A DNA stretch of 64,000 nucleotides from the NCBI GenBank assembly GCA_035771175.1, contig CM069613.1, positions 655,501 through 719,500 of the forward strand, given 5' to 3'. Positions within the stretch are counted from its first letter, which is position 1; each line of letters starts with the position of its first letter. The position numbers were made by a program, and so were the translations under genes. The notes under the pieces were generated by a model. The model saw only the letters and a list, made by a program, of their open reading frames with translations, ran no database searches and was not told the origin of the DNA. The stretch is from Paratinospora sagittata (Eukaryota > Streptophyta > Magnoliopsida > Ranunculales > Menispermaceae). Shown piece by piece: positions 1 to 13,223 of the stretch.

Positions 1-3000
1 TCCCAAAGAAATAGCAAGCACACTCCACAACCCCCAAAACCTCCTAAAAACCCTGCCTTGAAAACCTTTCACCGCCGAACCAAGTACTACAAGCCAGTCT
101 CCGACGGCGTCATCGCCGGCGACGGCGACCGCTCCGTCGTCGTCGGAGACTCCGGCGTCTCTTACCTCCTTCCTGGAGCTCCATTCGAGTTCCAGTACAG
201 CTACTCCGAGACGCCAAAGGTGAAGCCTTTGGCGATCCGAGAGCCGGCGTTCTTGCCGTTCGGTCCTCCGACAATGCCCCGGCCGTGGACCGGTAAGGCG
301 CCGTTGAAGAAATCGAAGGAGAAGGAGGAGAAGAAGAAGAAGATTCCTTTGTTTGATTCGTTTCATTCGGCGGCTTCGCCGGAGAAGGAGGGTTTGAAGG
401 TTATGGAGATGGCCAGAGATTTTCATGTTGGGCAGTTTCCGGTGGAACGGAGGACGAGAAAGGAGATTCTTGGGGAGCCATTGACTAGGGCGGAGATTAG
501 AATGTTGATTAAGCCTCATTTATCTCATAATCGCCAGGTTAATCTTGGTAAGCTTAAGCTTCCTTGTGGTTTTGTTTGGAGTTATAGTTTGGTAGATATA
601 CATAATTGTTATAGCTTTTAGGCCCAGTCATTTCTGATAATATAATAGTCATAGTTGATCGGATAAAGTTTTACGTATACTTAGTACAGGCGGAGTTTCT
701 GATAATATAGTCTGAAAATAATTTGGGAATGATTTGTATGTTTGATCAGTGCTCTTGTTGAGTTGGACCTTCTATTTCCCGAAGAAAAAAAAAAAGGCAG
801 TGTTGAGTTGAATTAGCTTACAATTTCTTATGTGAAAGCTTCTTGGTGTAGAAACATCTTTAGTTTATCGATTACTTTAGATTGAACTACTGAAACATAG
901 AAGAGAATAAGACTGTAAAGGAATTGCTTCCTTAGAATTCTTCAATTTACAGCACTATAAATGAAATGGGAGCGAAATCATCTAATAAGGAAAATGGTTT
1001 TTACCCACTAATCTTGAATGGTACAATGGACACGGAACAAAATGATCAATCTAATCAAACCATTGTAGATTGGTCTATATCATCATAATAATAACAAAAT
1101 TCCATGTAGAAAGAAGGAATCAAGAGTCAATCAATCAAGTAGAGGGCGTAGATGCTTTAGTATAATGTCAGTGGACACTGTTGTATAATTTTACTCAGAA
1201 GTTTAAATTTATCCAAGACCTAGAATCTTTTGTCTTGTCCCATAATAGACGCATCATCTTTCTGAAGTGACTTTTGAGTATCTTGGTTCCTTTTCTAGCT
1301 GGCTTTGAAACTGAGTTGATATCTGTGGCTACCCATACATCTCCCACGATATTTTGATTAAGTTCACTGAAAAGCTAGAATCTATCCAATTCCAGGTGTG
1401 AGACACAATCAGAAGTGAACTTGAGCATCTCATTCCCATTTTCCACCACCTCAGAAATTGAAAGATGCATCATGGCCACTTATAATCTACAGTAGTGATG
1501 GAAGTCCATTCAAGTATCTCTTCTCTCACATTTCTGAGACTGAGCAACCTTCTTCCTTTGATTCTGTTCTTATCTATGATGATGACAAAAGAACCTTACC
1601 AAGTGTCCAGCCTTCCAGCAGAAGTAAGAATCTTTTAGGAACGTTGGAGCTAGCTCATAGGATTCCCACTGCATCTGCATGTCCCTTTTTTTATAGTTTG
1701 AATTCCTTCACAAAGATTCTTTTGATTTCTGTTTTTTACATGTAAAGGATGGTAATCAGATATTCAATAATCTCCACGTGCTATGTATTAGTCCATTTTT
1801 ATAGAACTTCCTATGAATTAGTTAGTTTGTCCATAACTTGGATAATTTAATGCCTTATCGAATATAGATACTGTACCCTTGAGTTTGAATTTCATAGATT
1901 ATGATTTCTGGAGGCTTATGGTGTAGCCTTATATTCAAGAGGCTTATTGATGAGAGAACAAATGCTTTAAATGTGACAAATAATGGTTGATGTGAGTCCT
2001 ATGAGAAAGCTGTATGGAGTTGTCATGACGTCATGATGGTTTGTTTTGCAGAGGGATTGGAGTCCCTGCACAATTGACATAAAACAAACTCTTCAAGTTT
2101 CTCTCAAATCTCTCAAACATAGGGAAGGGAAGTTTTATTCAAGGTATCTGGAGTTTAAAGGAATTTGATAAGCCCTTTTTTCCCGAAATTGATTTATTTT
2201 TTCCCAAAATATTGTTTAGATGGACACCAGGTCCAATATTACAATTCAATGACTGGCAGCATATTAAAAATCAGTAAATCGTATGATTCGTGGTCCAAAT
2301 CTACACTCCGTGCTGAATTATTCAACTCATTAACAACCACATCTTCCATGATTTAGATCATTTTAGGCACTCTTTCATTTGAGTGGTATGATTAAGATGA
2401 GTGTTAATTATGGTTGCATTTTATTTTAACGTATGGTTTGGTGGTTTCTGACATTTCTGCTGTGGTCTCAATGCAACTGATGTTAATTTTTGCAAAGTGT
2501 TATTTCAATTACAAATTTGCTCAAACTTCTGATGCTTCAATGCTTAGGAAGGGATGGATTAACACATAACATGTTGGAGTTAGTTCATTCACACTGGAAG
2601 CGGCAACGGGTTTGTAAGGTTCGATGCAAAGGTGTTCCAACTGTTGATATGGACAATGTTTGCCATCATCTTGAGGTTGTCATTTTCAACTGGGGGATTT
2701 CCTTTAACAGAAAATAATCTTTTTTTAGCTAGTTAAATACTTTTTCTTTTCGTTTTTCTCCATATTTTTCATGCCAGGGCACATAAATTTAGTTGAGATT
2801 TTTTTACTTATAAATTATGATTAGTCTTATCTTCTGAACAGCTACCTTATGCTATTGGACTTGTTATTTATTATTAAGCTGAATTCTGAATTCAAACTCT
2901 GAAATATGAGTTTAGGCTCCTGAATTTTCCATGATATTTAGCTCGTACTTGTTAGCAGAAGATTATTTTATTTTTATTTCAGTTCTTAACGTATGTAAAA

Positions 3001-3563
3001 GTACTATTTTGACAATTCATTATAATTATCAATTTTCTCTGCCGGTGATAAGGAATTAGACCTTTTATTTCCCTTATATGTTAATCCATGCATGTCAGAT
3101 GACATTTATTCCATGTACATGGATTTTATCATAATTCTGGTGCCCTAATTTCGTCCTGATTTTCTAATTTCTCATTTTTTTTGGGTGATGAAGAAGTCCA
3201 TCAATGGCAGTGCTATTCTCTTAATGTTGTTGTTGCAATATAATTAATGGTTTGATCACCTATTGATAGTCTTCAAAAAAACAAAAAAACAAAAAAACAA
3301 GCGACTTGTGTTATTTTATTTTGTTTGTTTGTTTGTTATTTATCTATTTATTTTTATCTCAATTGTGGCTGGTTTTGTGTACACCATCACAAGGTTTCTT
3401 GAGAAGGCTGCAATTTTGCAAAATTGACTTTAATTATTTTTCCTCATTAAAAAAGTACAACCAAGTGTTCTAAGTGGAGTTGTAATCCACCTGTTTTTAA
3501 TTTTCCAGATTCAATTATGTGTTTGTTAAACGAATAGTTTTCCATGTTTATTTTGTCACAAAT

Positions 3564-3611
<48 letters not shown>

Positions 3612-6303
3612 AAAAAAAAAAAAGACCTTGCTTCTGCTTTGGTCTTAATTATTTCTCATTATGCCAGGAGAAAACGGGAGGCAAGATCATACATCGAGTT
3701 GGTGGTGTTGTTTATCTTTTTCGTGGAAGAAACTATAACTATCGTACCCGTCCACGTTACCCAATAATGCTCTGGAAACCAGCTGCTCCTGTTTATCCAA
3801 AACTGATTCAAGAAGCTCCAGAAGGGCTGACAAAAGCTGAAGCAGACAACTTAAGAATGAAAGGAAAAAATCTGCTGCCGATTTGTAAACTAGGTAAAAA
3901 CTAGATGTCTTTCCAGTAGCCTTATATGTCGTTTTCTTCTATTTGGTTCTGTTTAGAGTAGTCTATCATGTCCCCTTTTATATTAAAATTTGATGAAACT
4001 TACATTCATTCTATTATCTACATTCTCAATGCAGCAAAAAATGGGACATACATTGATTTAGTGTCAGATGTTAGAAATGCATTTGAAGGGAGCCCTTTGG
4101 TAAAGATAAACTGCCAAGGAATGCATGCAAGTGATTATAAAAAGTTAGGTGCAAAGCTCAAGGTACCAAGTTCTGATCTTCTGACACTTTCTGTGCTTGG
4201 AGGCTATTAATCTTATCCACCTATTGGTTTTGTGAATGATTTGAGTAACTAAAAGTAAACAACTTCCAGTTTTCACAAGTTCTATTCCCTCTAAAATTTA
4301 AATGCAGTGGCTTCAACATTTACAATGACATAAAACCTTACTCCAAATGTTTGTGGGTGGATGCCTGAATGTTTAAAGTTTAAACATCAAGGTGGTTCAT
4401 GAATGGAGTGGGTAATATAACATATATAATATAAATGTATACCTCTTGTTTCTACAGTAAATTTTTCAGATTGATTACTAGTATTTTGCTTCGTTTTTGT
4501 AAAATGAATCCATCTACCAGGGTATATAAGATGATCCGTGCATGTGAATTGGTACTGCTCTTTTATCAAGATAGAAACAGATCAAAGACGGGCCCACATA
4601 AATGGCTTGCACATATGCAACCCTGCTGAAGCGCATGTGCAATATAAATGTATTCTTATGACCCAGTATTCCTATTCTGGAGTTTGTGACAAAACTATCC
4701 ATTGGTCTCTATATTATTGTATGTTGGTTTTGCATCTCGTAGAAGGGGAGCCTTGGTGCAAAGGTAAGAGTTGCCGTCGTGTGACCAGTGTGACCGGGTG
4801 GTCACGGGTTTGAGTTGTGGAAACAGCCACTTGCTTCGCAAGGTAAGGCTGCATACAATAGACCCAAGTGGTCCAACCATTTCTCAGGACCCCGCATATG
4901 TGGGAGTTTCATGCACCAGACCGCCCTTTTCTTTTTCTTTTTTCTTTTTTTTTGCATCTCGTAGAGTGATATCTCACCGATCGATTATTATGAAGAGAAA
5001 CAGAAATAAATAGTGGGGTGCCTCAAGAATAAATCATTTAGAAACCACTGTTTACCAATAGCAGATAGATTCTACGGTTAATTTTTGTGGTTCATGGCAC
5101 CTAGCATACATTTGAGATGGATAAAATAATATTTTATTTTTGTTAAGAAAATTTCAATTCATATACAGTTCATTTGAAACTGTTTTACCTATTTTTCTTC
5201 TTTACTTTGCTGACACATTATATTTGCCTAGCAGGAGTTGGTTCCTTGTGTATTACTCTCATTTGATGAAGAGCAGATTCTAATGTGGCAAGGTAAAGAT
5301 TGGAAACCTAAGTTCCCTGAATCTTCCTGCCCGGTTGCTGATGTTCATCACGACAATGAAGGAACTCTTGCTTTGAGTATTTCAGGTGCGCACTACAATT
5401 GGCTAAGAATATATCTTATAGTTGCTTATGTTGGTGCAATATTGCTAATAGTGCAACGTATTATAGATTGCAGCATGGGTGAAGATACATCAGTTCCAAC
5501 TTCCAATTGATAAATTTTTCTCTAACTTTAGATAATTCTGAACAAAAAATTGTTGGGCCCCAATTGTAGACTAAACTCAAACCAAGCCTTTTCCCACTTA
5601 CAACATAGGGTTGGCTACATGATTCCGCCATTCCATTCTATCAATGGCAAGTTGATAGTTATTCCTCCCAAGGTATACACCATAAGCCACAAAAATAGGC
5701 TCTACTTTTTTGAGGATGATTCCACGACACAAAAGTTAGTAATGGAGCCTTTCTAGAATGTAGATATGAATTTGCAAATTAATAGGATCTTCGCTAAGTG
5801 CACCAGTGGTGCATGGCATCCTACAACTACTTGTATGATCTTGATTCTGCCCAACTCTGAATTTGATTAACATTCTTTCAGGCACATCAGATTATAAAAC
5901 TCAAAATCCAGTCGAGAAAGCAGAGATCTCTAGCCCTAAAATAGTGTCCCTGTGGAAGCGAGCAATTGAGTCAAGCAAGGCATTACTGCTGGATGAAATT
6001 GAGCTTGGACCAGATTCCCTTTTAGAGAAAGTTGAGTCATTCGAGGTGATTTCACAGGCCACAGAACACAGTTACCCTGCATTGATTTTGTCAAGCCAGG
6101 ATGGTTCCAGTAGCTCAGAAGTAGACAGCGAAGATGGATCTGAATTTGAAGTCACAAATGCTGATGATTCTGATGAAGATGACGCTGATGTCGATAGAGA
6201 TGAAGAAGAGTATATAAGTGACTCTTTTGGATATGAAGACACGTCCATTCCTTTCGGGTCATTGCCGCTGGATTCAATTGCAGAAAAACTGAGTTCGGAA
6301 TGA
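1..6303 (+). CDS. CAF1: CRS2-associated factor 1 (CAF1), chloroplast group II intron splicing factor, 5' partial
   Basis: Six exons are visible: 1-547, 2548-2675, 3668-3893, 4035-4162, 5235-5385 and 5882-6303. They give 533 codons in one frame with stop TGA at 6301. The frame is open to base 1, so the true start and transit peptide lie upstream; the TTG at 58 is not a start. Visible parts are a Pro-rich N-terminal stretch with the family block [11 protein letters not shown], a first CRM domain (from EILGEPLTR through [25 protein letters not shown] and [20 protein letters not shown]), a second CRM domain ([35 protein letters not shown]) and a Ser/Asp/Glu-rich C-terminal tail. Family knowledge: CAF1 binds CRS2 and helps splice a subset of group II introns in chloroplasts. 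The N-terminal block and the tail fit chloroplast CAF1 better than CAF2 or the shorter mitochondrial paralogues. Intron 4 carries a SINE. Confidence 0.9.
3565..3623 (+). repeat. Poly(C)37-poly(A)22 tract in CAF1 intron 2
   Basis: Thirty-seven consecutive C (3565-3601) are followed directly by 22 A (3602-3623). The tract ends 45 bp before exon 3 of CAF1, where the polypyrimidine tract and branch site would be expected. The G-rich complement could form a G-quadruplex and the C strand an i-motif (inference). Assembly or polymerase slippage could have changed the exact length. Confidence 0.95.
4744..4950 (+). mobile_element. Au-like SINE in CAF1 intron 4
   Basis: The element starts AGGGGAGCCTTGG and contains a Pol III B-box-like GGGTTTGAGTT. 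It has the landmark blocks GGTAAGGCTGCATACAATAGA and GGACCCCGCATATG, then ends in GCCCTTTT plus a T-rich tail. The order of blocks and the T-rich 3' end match the widespread plant Au SINE family as I know it. A perfect 15 bp target duplication TTTGCATCTCGTAGA flanks it (4729-4743 and 4951-4965). It lies in the sense orientation between CAF1 exons 4 and 5. Confidence 0.85.
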
Positions 6304-7678
6304 AGTCCGAGAAAGATCTCTAATATATCAATTGCTTTTATGTGATCATGTCACCCACACTACATCAACTGATTGTAATGTTGACGAATGGGAGTGAAGA
6401 CGCAGATCTTCATCAACTCCAGAGATGTAAAGGGAAAAACACAAATGTAAATGCCTAGAAACGTAATCTAATCCAAGAAAATGTGATTATCATCATACAG
6501 CTTAGTTTATATTGTTTACTTATATACAGGTTGATTTGTTACTGTTTTCTTTTCTTTTTTTTTGGTTTTTCAGGGATGAGACTAGTTTTCGTTTGAGGCG
6601 GATGGTAGATCTCTATCAACGATGGCGCCTCCATGGGATGACCTTAAGACTCAGCTCGCTTTTACTGAGCTAATCACTCCCTGGTTAGTTTGTTATTGTT
6701 TTCAAAGCATAAGTAGAGAGAATAATAGCATGGAAACTTTTCTTTTTATTTTATATTTTGGGGGTGGGTTTACTAAAGAGTGATCCATTGGAACAAAGAA
6801 TGTCACGTATTATAATAAAATGTAGGTGTAATGAAAACACATGCAACACGTTGGACATTGTTAATAATAATGTGGGATTCCTACAGCTGTATTTATGAAG
6901 AAGAATCATAGACACACTTGAGGTGCAAGGAAAGAAGAGACATTACTTTGTCAGCCCGTCTTTTGTCTCATCTCTTTTCAGATGGGGTCTCTTGGGTGCC
7001 TCAAAGCCTTGGCGACACAATTGTGAGGCATCTTCAATTAAACTGTGAAGATAGGAGAATGACGAGATTTGAATAATACAAATGCAGACATGGAAACCTT
7101 CTGTTGGGTGGGGGGCATAAAACAAAAACAAAAAAAAACCATTACATAGAGAACCTTCTCTAATTATACATCAAATAATTGTGCTGTCTGCATCTAATGC
7201 ACGGCAACTATTTCAGTGCACATTCCATCATTTAGTAAAACTCGGGGGTCCCATATCATTTAGTTCACAGTGCCATGATCCATTTCACAGTAAATTGGGA
7301 GATGACATTAAAATGAGAACCAGTCCCTTGAATTCAAATGCTTAGTAAAATGCTTTAAAAGAAGAGAATGAAGCTTCACAAGTGTGGCAATAGTGCTTAT
7401 GCATTTCTCAGATAACATAACAATACAAATAATGTGGAGGCGTGCCCTCCTTAATTCACTTTTTCCTTACACAAATTCAAACAAAAATCCACAATTTCCT
7501 CTTTACTACTACTAAGACAAAAACAACAAAACAAAGAAAAAAAACAAGTAATTGAAGCACATTGGCAAAATAAAAACATTAGGCACATTATCCACGTTAG
7601 ATATATAACCAATAGCAGTAGTAGGACCCGAGCATATTTGAATTATTGTATCAATAAGGCAAGCTGATTTTCAAAAGC
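6304..7678. other. Intergenic, CAF1 3' end to SAM synthetase 3' end
   Basis: The two genes converge here, so the stretch should hold both 3'UTRs. Apart from the SINE at 6550-6688 I see only AT-rich DNA and no ORF with family resemblance. The first few hundred bases below 7679 probably belong to the SAM synthetase 3'UTR (inference from position). Confidence 0.6.
6550..6688 (-). mobile_element. tRNA-derived SINE, copy 1 (internally deleted)
   Basis: Read on the minus strand it begins ACTAACCAGGGAGTGATTAG, has an A-box-like TAGCTCAGTAA and ends AAACCAAAAAAAAAG. It shares the ACTAGTCTCATCC and GGTCTACCAT-type blocks with the copies near 34.2 kb and 43.8 kb. The segment that holds the B box in the other copies is missing. 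A 15 bp target duplication with one mismatch flanks it: TTTGTTACTGTTTTC (6535-6549) and TTTGTTATTGTTTTC (6689-6703). Confidence 0.75.
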
Positions 7679-8854
7679 TTAAGCCTTCTCCCACTTGAGG
7701 GGCTTCACAACCTCCCATGTGAAGTCCGTGTCATCCCTACCAAAGTGACCGTAGGCAGCTGTCTTCAAGAACCTGCTGTTGCCACCCCTCTTGAGGTCGA
7801 GGTTGATGGAGATCATACCGGGCCTGAAATCGAAGTTCTCTTTCACAATCTTGAGGATCTCCTTGTCGGGTATCTTTCCAGTGCCATAAGTGTCGACGAA
7901 CACGGACAAGGGCTCAGGAACACCAATGGCGTAAGAAACTTGCACAATGCATCTTCTGGCAAGTCCATTGGCAACAATGCTCTTGGCAGCCTGCCTAACA
8001 ATGTATGCACCGCTCCTGTCGACCTTGGTTGGGTCCTTGCCGGAGAAGGCACCACCACCATGGGCTCCCCAGCCACCATAGGTGTCAATGATGATCTTGC
8101 GACCAGTGAGACCAGCGTCACCGTGAGGACCACCGATGACGAATCGGCCTGATGGGTTAAGGTGGAAGATGGTCTTCTCATCGAGGTACTTCTCTGGAAT
8201 GACAGGCTTGATGACATGCTCCTTGAGGTCAGCTGCAATCTCGTCGTTGGTCACAGTCTCATCATGCTGAGTGGAGATGAGGACGGTGTGGACGCGATTG
8301 GGGACCATGGCACCATTTTCATTTTGATATTCAACGGTGACTTGGGTCTTGCCATCGGGTCTCAACCATGCACAGGTGCCATTCTTGCGAACCTCAGTAA
8401 GGCGGGCACCGAGCTTGGTGGCAAGGACATGGCTAAGAGGCATCAGCTCAGGGGTCTCATCGGTGGCATAGCCAAACATGTGTCCCTGGTCACCGGCACC
8501 AATCTCCTCAGGGCGCTTGGTAAGGTGACCGTGGACACCCTGAGCAATATCCGGGCTTTGTTGCTCAATGTTGACAAGAACCTTGCAGTTGTCAGCATCC
8601 AGACCAACATCATCAGAAACGAATCCAATTGAACGGCAGGTGTCACGAACTATCTTTTCGTAATCTACATTGGCCTTGGTCGTGATCTCACCGAAAACCA
8701 TGACCATGTTGGTCTTGGTGCAGGTCTCACAGGCAACCTTGCTGTCAGGGTCCTGTTCGAGGCAGGCATCAAGGACTGCATCGGAGATCTGGTCGCACAG
8801 CTTGTCAGGGTGACCCTCGTTCACGGATTCGGAGGTGAATAGGAAAGTCTCCAT
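7679..8854 (-). CDS. SAMS: S-adenosylmethionine synthetase (methionine adenosyltransferase)
   Basis: A single uninterrupted 391-codon coding exon, the usual length for plant SAM synthetases. It makes S-adenosylmethionine from methionine and ATP, the methyl donor and the precursor of ethylene and polyamines. Visible motifs are GHPDK near residues 14-18, the first family signature [11 protein letters not shown] at 119-129 and the second, GGGAFSGKD, at 266-274, with the metal- and phosphate-binding residues in place. The ATG at 8854 is the conserved [18 protein letters not shown] start. No damage is seen. An intron separates this exon from a 5'UTR exon. Product is certain; the paralogue number cannot be told. 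Confidence 0.97.
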   Translation of the reverse strand: METFLFTSESVNEGHPDKLCDQISDAVLDACLEQDPDSKVACETCTKTNMVMVFGEITTKANVDYEKIVRDTCRSIGFVSDDVGLDADNCKVLVNIEQQSPDIAQGVHGHLTKRPEEIGAGDQGHMFGYATDETPELMPLSHVLATKLGARLTEVRKNGTCAWLRPDGKTQVTVEYQNENGAMVPNRVHTVLISTQHDETVTNDEIAADLKEHVIKPVIPEKYLDEKTIFHLNPSGRFVIGGPHGDAGLTGRKIIIDTYGGWGAHGGGAFSGKDPTKVDRSGAYIVRQAAKSIVANGLARRCIVQVSYAIGVPEPLSVFVDTYGTGKIPDKEILKIVKENFDFRPGMISINLDLKRGGNSRFLKTAAYGHFGRDDTDFTWEVVKPLKWEKA

Positions 8855-8863
8855 TTCTTCTAG

Positions 8864-9756
8864 CTGATAAACAAAGCCAAAAAGAAAATGAACTCGGTCA
8901 AATTGTCTTTAATATGAAAATCTAAATTTAGGACACTCTTATAAAGATATCATGTTAAATTCTTGATCTACTGTATTTTAAGTTAAACAAGCTAACGCGA
9001 GTAGCTGTCATAGCTTAGGTGCCTAAGAAAAAGGGAGAGTTGAGATCACCGTATGGTAGATTTGAGAACCAGATCAAAAGAGAGAAGACTAAGGGGAAAA
9101 AACTCGAGGTGAGAAACAGATCCATAAACTTCAGAAACCAATCTACAGAGAACAAGTTGATTAAATTTTTGACTTATTCCAGCTTAGACAAACACAGTCC
9201 ATTTGAGACAAATGTTTCGTCCAAACAGAGAAATGTGAGGACAAAATACTTGAAAACAACTCAAAATGTCTAAACTCCACTATTACTGATCTAAAACCAA
9301 ACCTCCACCATCAAATCTACTACTAGTAGCAAAAAATCGATGATACCAACAAAAAAAAGTGCTAGCTACGAATTAATCTTCAACCAGCTGCTTATCTCCA
9401 AATGAACAAACGCTACTAATCAAACAAAAACCTCCAAAACCATCAGATCTACACATCTCCAACATAAATCTCCCAAAATCTGAGTCACCACAACCCCAAA
9501 ACACACAAACAAACACCAAAGCCACATGCAAACTCAGATCTAAAGCCATTCCCACCAAATCTCCAAACAAAATCCAATTTCCCCCCTACAAATCAACTAA
9601 AAACACTCCCAAAACACCAGATCCAACTCCTCAGATCAACTAACCACAACATTCATAACATTCCCCACCAAATCACACACAAGATCTACAAACCAACCAA
9701 AATCATCGAAAACACAAGAATCAACAAGCAATAATCTCGCCATACATATAACATAC
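8864..9756 (-). other. 5'UTR intron of the SAM synthetase gene
   Basis: On the minus strand a donor CATTCAG|GTATGT lies at 9757/9756 and an acceptor TTTATCAG|CTAGAAGAAATGG at 8864/8863, nine bases before the ATG. The 893 bp between them is AT-rich with no conserved ORF, and small ORFs there are not convincing. A leader intron is common in plant SAM synthetase genes (established), and often raises expression (inference here). Confidence 0.8.
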
Positions 9757-9890
9757 CTGAATGAAGAGAACGAGAAACACAACCTTGAGAGCTGCTGCGA
9801 CTGCAGATCTGTTCCTCTTTTCTTTCTTTCGAGTTCGTTCGCCGAACGCTTACGAGTATTTACGCAACGCCTCACAACCTCTATTTATAG
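9757..9890 (-). promoter_or_regulatory. SAM synthetase core promoter and 5'UTR leader exon
   Basis: On the minus strand a TATA box, CTATAAATAG, covers 9890-9881. About 30 bp downstream (near 9855) transcription should start, giving a ~100 nt pyrimidine-rich leader exon that ends at 9757. The leader contains CCTCTTTTCTTTCTTTCG, typical of strongly expressed plant genes. Confidence 0.7.
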
Positions 9891-10081
9891 ACGAGATTTA
9901 AAGAGCGTCTCGCCTTAAAAATGGCCTTTCCAGCTAGATCTTCACCAGTTTCAGATCCAACGGCCAGCGTTGCTTCCACCGTCAAATACACACCGTTGGA
10001 TCAAATGTTAATCGCTCGGTTCAGATTTGTCTTTGTTGTTGTTAGAACGTGTAGATGTATTTCGTGAAATTTACAGGCTTT

Positions 10082-10097
10082 ACCGGCTATAGCCGGT
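10082..10097. repeat. Perfect 16 bp palindrome
   Basis: ACCGGCTATAGCCGGT reads identically on both strands. It lies about 190 bp upstream of the SAM synthetase TATA box. A protein-binding role is possible but unproven. Confidence 0.9.
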
Positions 10098-13000
10098 GGT
10101 CCACCAACCACGGTTAGTTTATCGGCTCATTGTCTTTGGCCGACGTTTGAGTTTTCGCGTGGGGGTATTGTTAAGATGTAAAGATGCGTATGTCGGGACT
10201 ATTACTTGTCGGGAGTTTGAGAACGTGGAGTGGAGGGTGGTTAGGGAGTTTTGGGTGTCCACGTGTAGGGTTATGAGGTGTTAGGCTTATGAAGTTGAAT
10301 ACGTCATTAATTAAGGCGCGCACCTGGTGCTTTGAGTTGTTGAACATCGTTTTCTTAACCATTTTAATTATTTTACACTATTTTGTTTTATTTATGTTGA
10401 GGAGAGATATGTATTTGGTGATGATGTATGTCGTGCACACCATTTTCATAAGTCGATAGTTTATTTTTTAATTATATTTAGGAGTTGGTGAACAATTATT
10501 TAATACAGATTGATAATAGGAACATTTGGGGAAAAAAAGAAAACTGTTAATTTAATTTACAAGAAAACATCTAATGTAACTATATATATATATATATATA
10601 TGATCATTGTATATGTATATTTTATATTTCTTAATGACCCTGGTAGGAAAAGTTTTTTTAAGAGTGTTTTTTCAACATGCGCTTTTAGAAAAAATGTTTT
10701 TGAAAAAAGCTATTCTCCTCCTGCTTCTTCTAAAAGCATAAATTTTGTTTTTTTTCTATCTCAATTTAGTTAAAAGTAGGTGTTATCGAACATCAAATAC
10801 TTTGAAAAACTTATTTCAAATGGAACCAATATATGTAATAAATGATACAATTAATATAAATGTATAGTTATTTGTTTATGAGAAAAATATTTTTATATAT
10901 GTTGGGTATTAACGTTATTTTTTAATATTATCACTCAACTCTCTTAGATATTTTAGGAATGTGTGTGTATTGCACAACATTTTCATATATACGTGCATTC
11001 TTAAAAGATATAAAAGAGGTTGAATGTCAACGTTAGAAAATAACGTTGGTACCCAGCGTACTTTTAGTTTGAACCCTTTAAAAAATAACAAAAAAATATT
11101 ATATAAATTTATCTTATTAAATTATATTTAGAAAAAAATAATAATTTACTTGAGTTGAGTTAAGATTAAATTTTAATTTATAAATAAAAAAACTAAATGT
11201 AGACAACTCCTTATGGCATACGAGGAACGATGACTTGACGTAATCCTCACCTTCCTCCGGCTTATCACCCGCAATCTATTTAGGGTTCTAAACTCAACGG
11301 TGACAACTAAATACGACGGTTTAAGAAAGAAAAAGGAAAAGGTGGAATGCTCCATCTTTAAAAATTCTTTAATGTTCTATAAAGAGAAATGAATCAATAA
11401 TACAACATTCCCAATTCAAACTATTAAATTGCATTCAATAAAATCTATCTTATCAAAAATAAAAGCCAATGAAACAAAACAAAATCCTCCACTGGGCCCA
11501 CTACCAAGCAGTGGGTCTTATATGCTGATGGAGATGGCTTCATCACATCAAACTCATAGCTTGATAATGCAGCAAGACCCTACCAATTAAAGATGCAGCG
11601 AGTCCAAGTGAAAATAAAAATATTAAGGTGGCATTTAATTTAAGATTTAGGTATAATTTTTTGTATTCAAAAATTTGTAAACATCAAAAATTTATTTGGT
11701 TTAAATGATTTTGAAAACAGTTTCTCTTTTTTTAGTTAAAAAAATAAATTATTTTTTAAAAAATGATAAAAAATTTTTTTTTTAAAAAAATTAAAGTTAA
11801 AATTAAGAAAATAATAAATAAGGGCATGGACATGAGAGAGTGACGTGGCAGAAATAGACGGTAGGGTAAGGATGAAGTGCGGTGCAGTAAAGTGCGTTCC
11901 TACGAAGAAAGTCTCTCTCTCCTCCCAAAAGATTGGCGGCTCGGCTGAAGCGTGACCGGCTCGGCCGTTACGCGGTTGGTATATTTTGGTAAAGACCAAC
12001 AACACCACCAACCCAAATCCCATTGGCCATTACCAAACCACACATCTTTGAGAGGCTTTACTATTATGCTTTATGTCGCCACGATCGCAACCCACAACCG
12101 TGCTTCTGAGCGATCATGAGCGTCCATTTTGTAGTGTGTGAAGGTGAGCCCAGAGAGATTTGACGGGCGTGATCATGCGACAGGCCTAACAAGGGAAGAG
12201 TTTGGTTCTATAGTAGTTTTGTTGGCCCGATGTTTCATTTGAATGAATCAAACTGGTAAAACGTAAATTAAGCTGGATTTTAATTGTGATTTGATTGAAG
12301 CTTAATTAGTTTGAGCCTAACTATTTATTTTTTATTTACTTTCGAATTTTGTAAAACTCAAGTCCTATTATTAAAATATAGTTACCCTAGTGTTGAATAA
12401 AAAATAAAGTATAAATTATAATTAATGGACGAGTTCTCAATTTTGAATCTAACTTCGTACTCATACTTATCCGTCTACTTTAAGAAGAGATGTCCAACAA
12501 TCTCAACAAGTTTTAACTCCAGAATAATCTCGTCCTCGAAAAGAATTATCAGGAATATCGGGGAGTCATAAACCAATATATATTTTATTTTACAATTTGT
12601 TTTTAAGCAATTACTTTTTTTTTTTTTTTTTTTTTGAAAATGGGACCTATCAAATCCATCACTTCTCCGGTACCTTTGGATGAAAAGGAATTATTAATAA
12701 TAGACCCAACAACCCCACTACCAACAAAATAAATTATTATTGGGCAAACAATATTCGTATTTTTTTCAAAACGTGGTTGGAGGACTCCACGTCTTCTTGT
12801 TTAAATGATTGAAATATAAGTAAAACATTTTTTTGACACGCTACATCTTTACGAACAAGTGGGACAATCTCGTTGGATCAGAGGCTTTGATTAAGAGAGC
12901 TCCTTGAAAAATATTATTTCTCAAAAAAATGCTTTTGAAAAAATTAGTAGTCAAGGGTGTAATAGATTAAGTTAAGTCAGATTTAAGGTAAAATTTAATC

Positions 13001-13223
13001 TAATTTAAATAATTTAAATTAAAAAAAAATAAAACTCAACTTAAATCAAATTAATTCTTTACCCGACCTAACCCAATGACATCAACTATGACCTAACTCA
13101 AATTATTTAGATTATAATTTTTGAACTCAGGTATATATATATTAATTAACATTTTTATCAAGTAAGAACAAAGTTTATTTATAGATAATGAAGATTAATA
13201 AGGAGATTTGGTGGAGTCCAAGG

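Noticed and set aside
58..621. ORF starting at 58 as a complete small gene
   Set aside because: The TTG at 58 is not a start. The frame is open to base 1 and a splice donor at 548 continues it into the CAF1 exons.
7745..8646. Long ORFs antisense and in other frames within the SAM synthetase exon
   Set aside because: They are shadows of a highly conserved coding exon and show no family resemblance.
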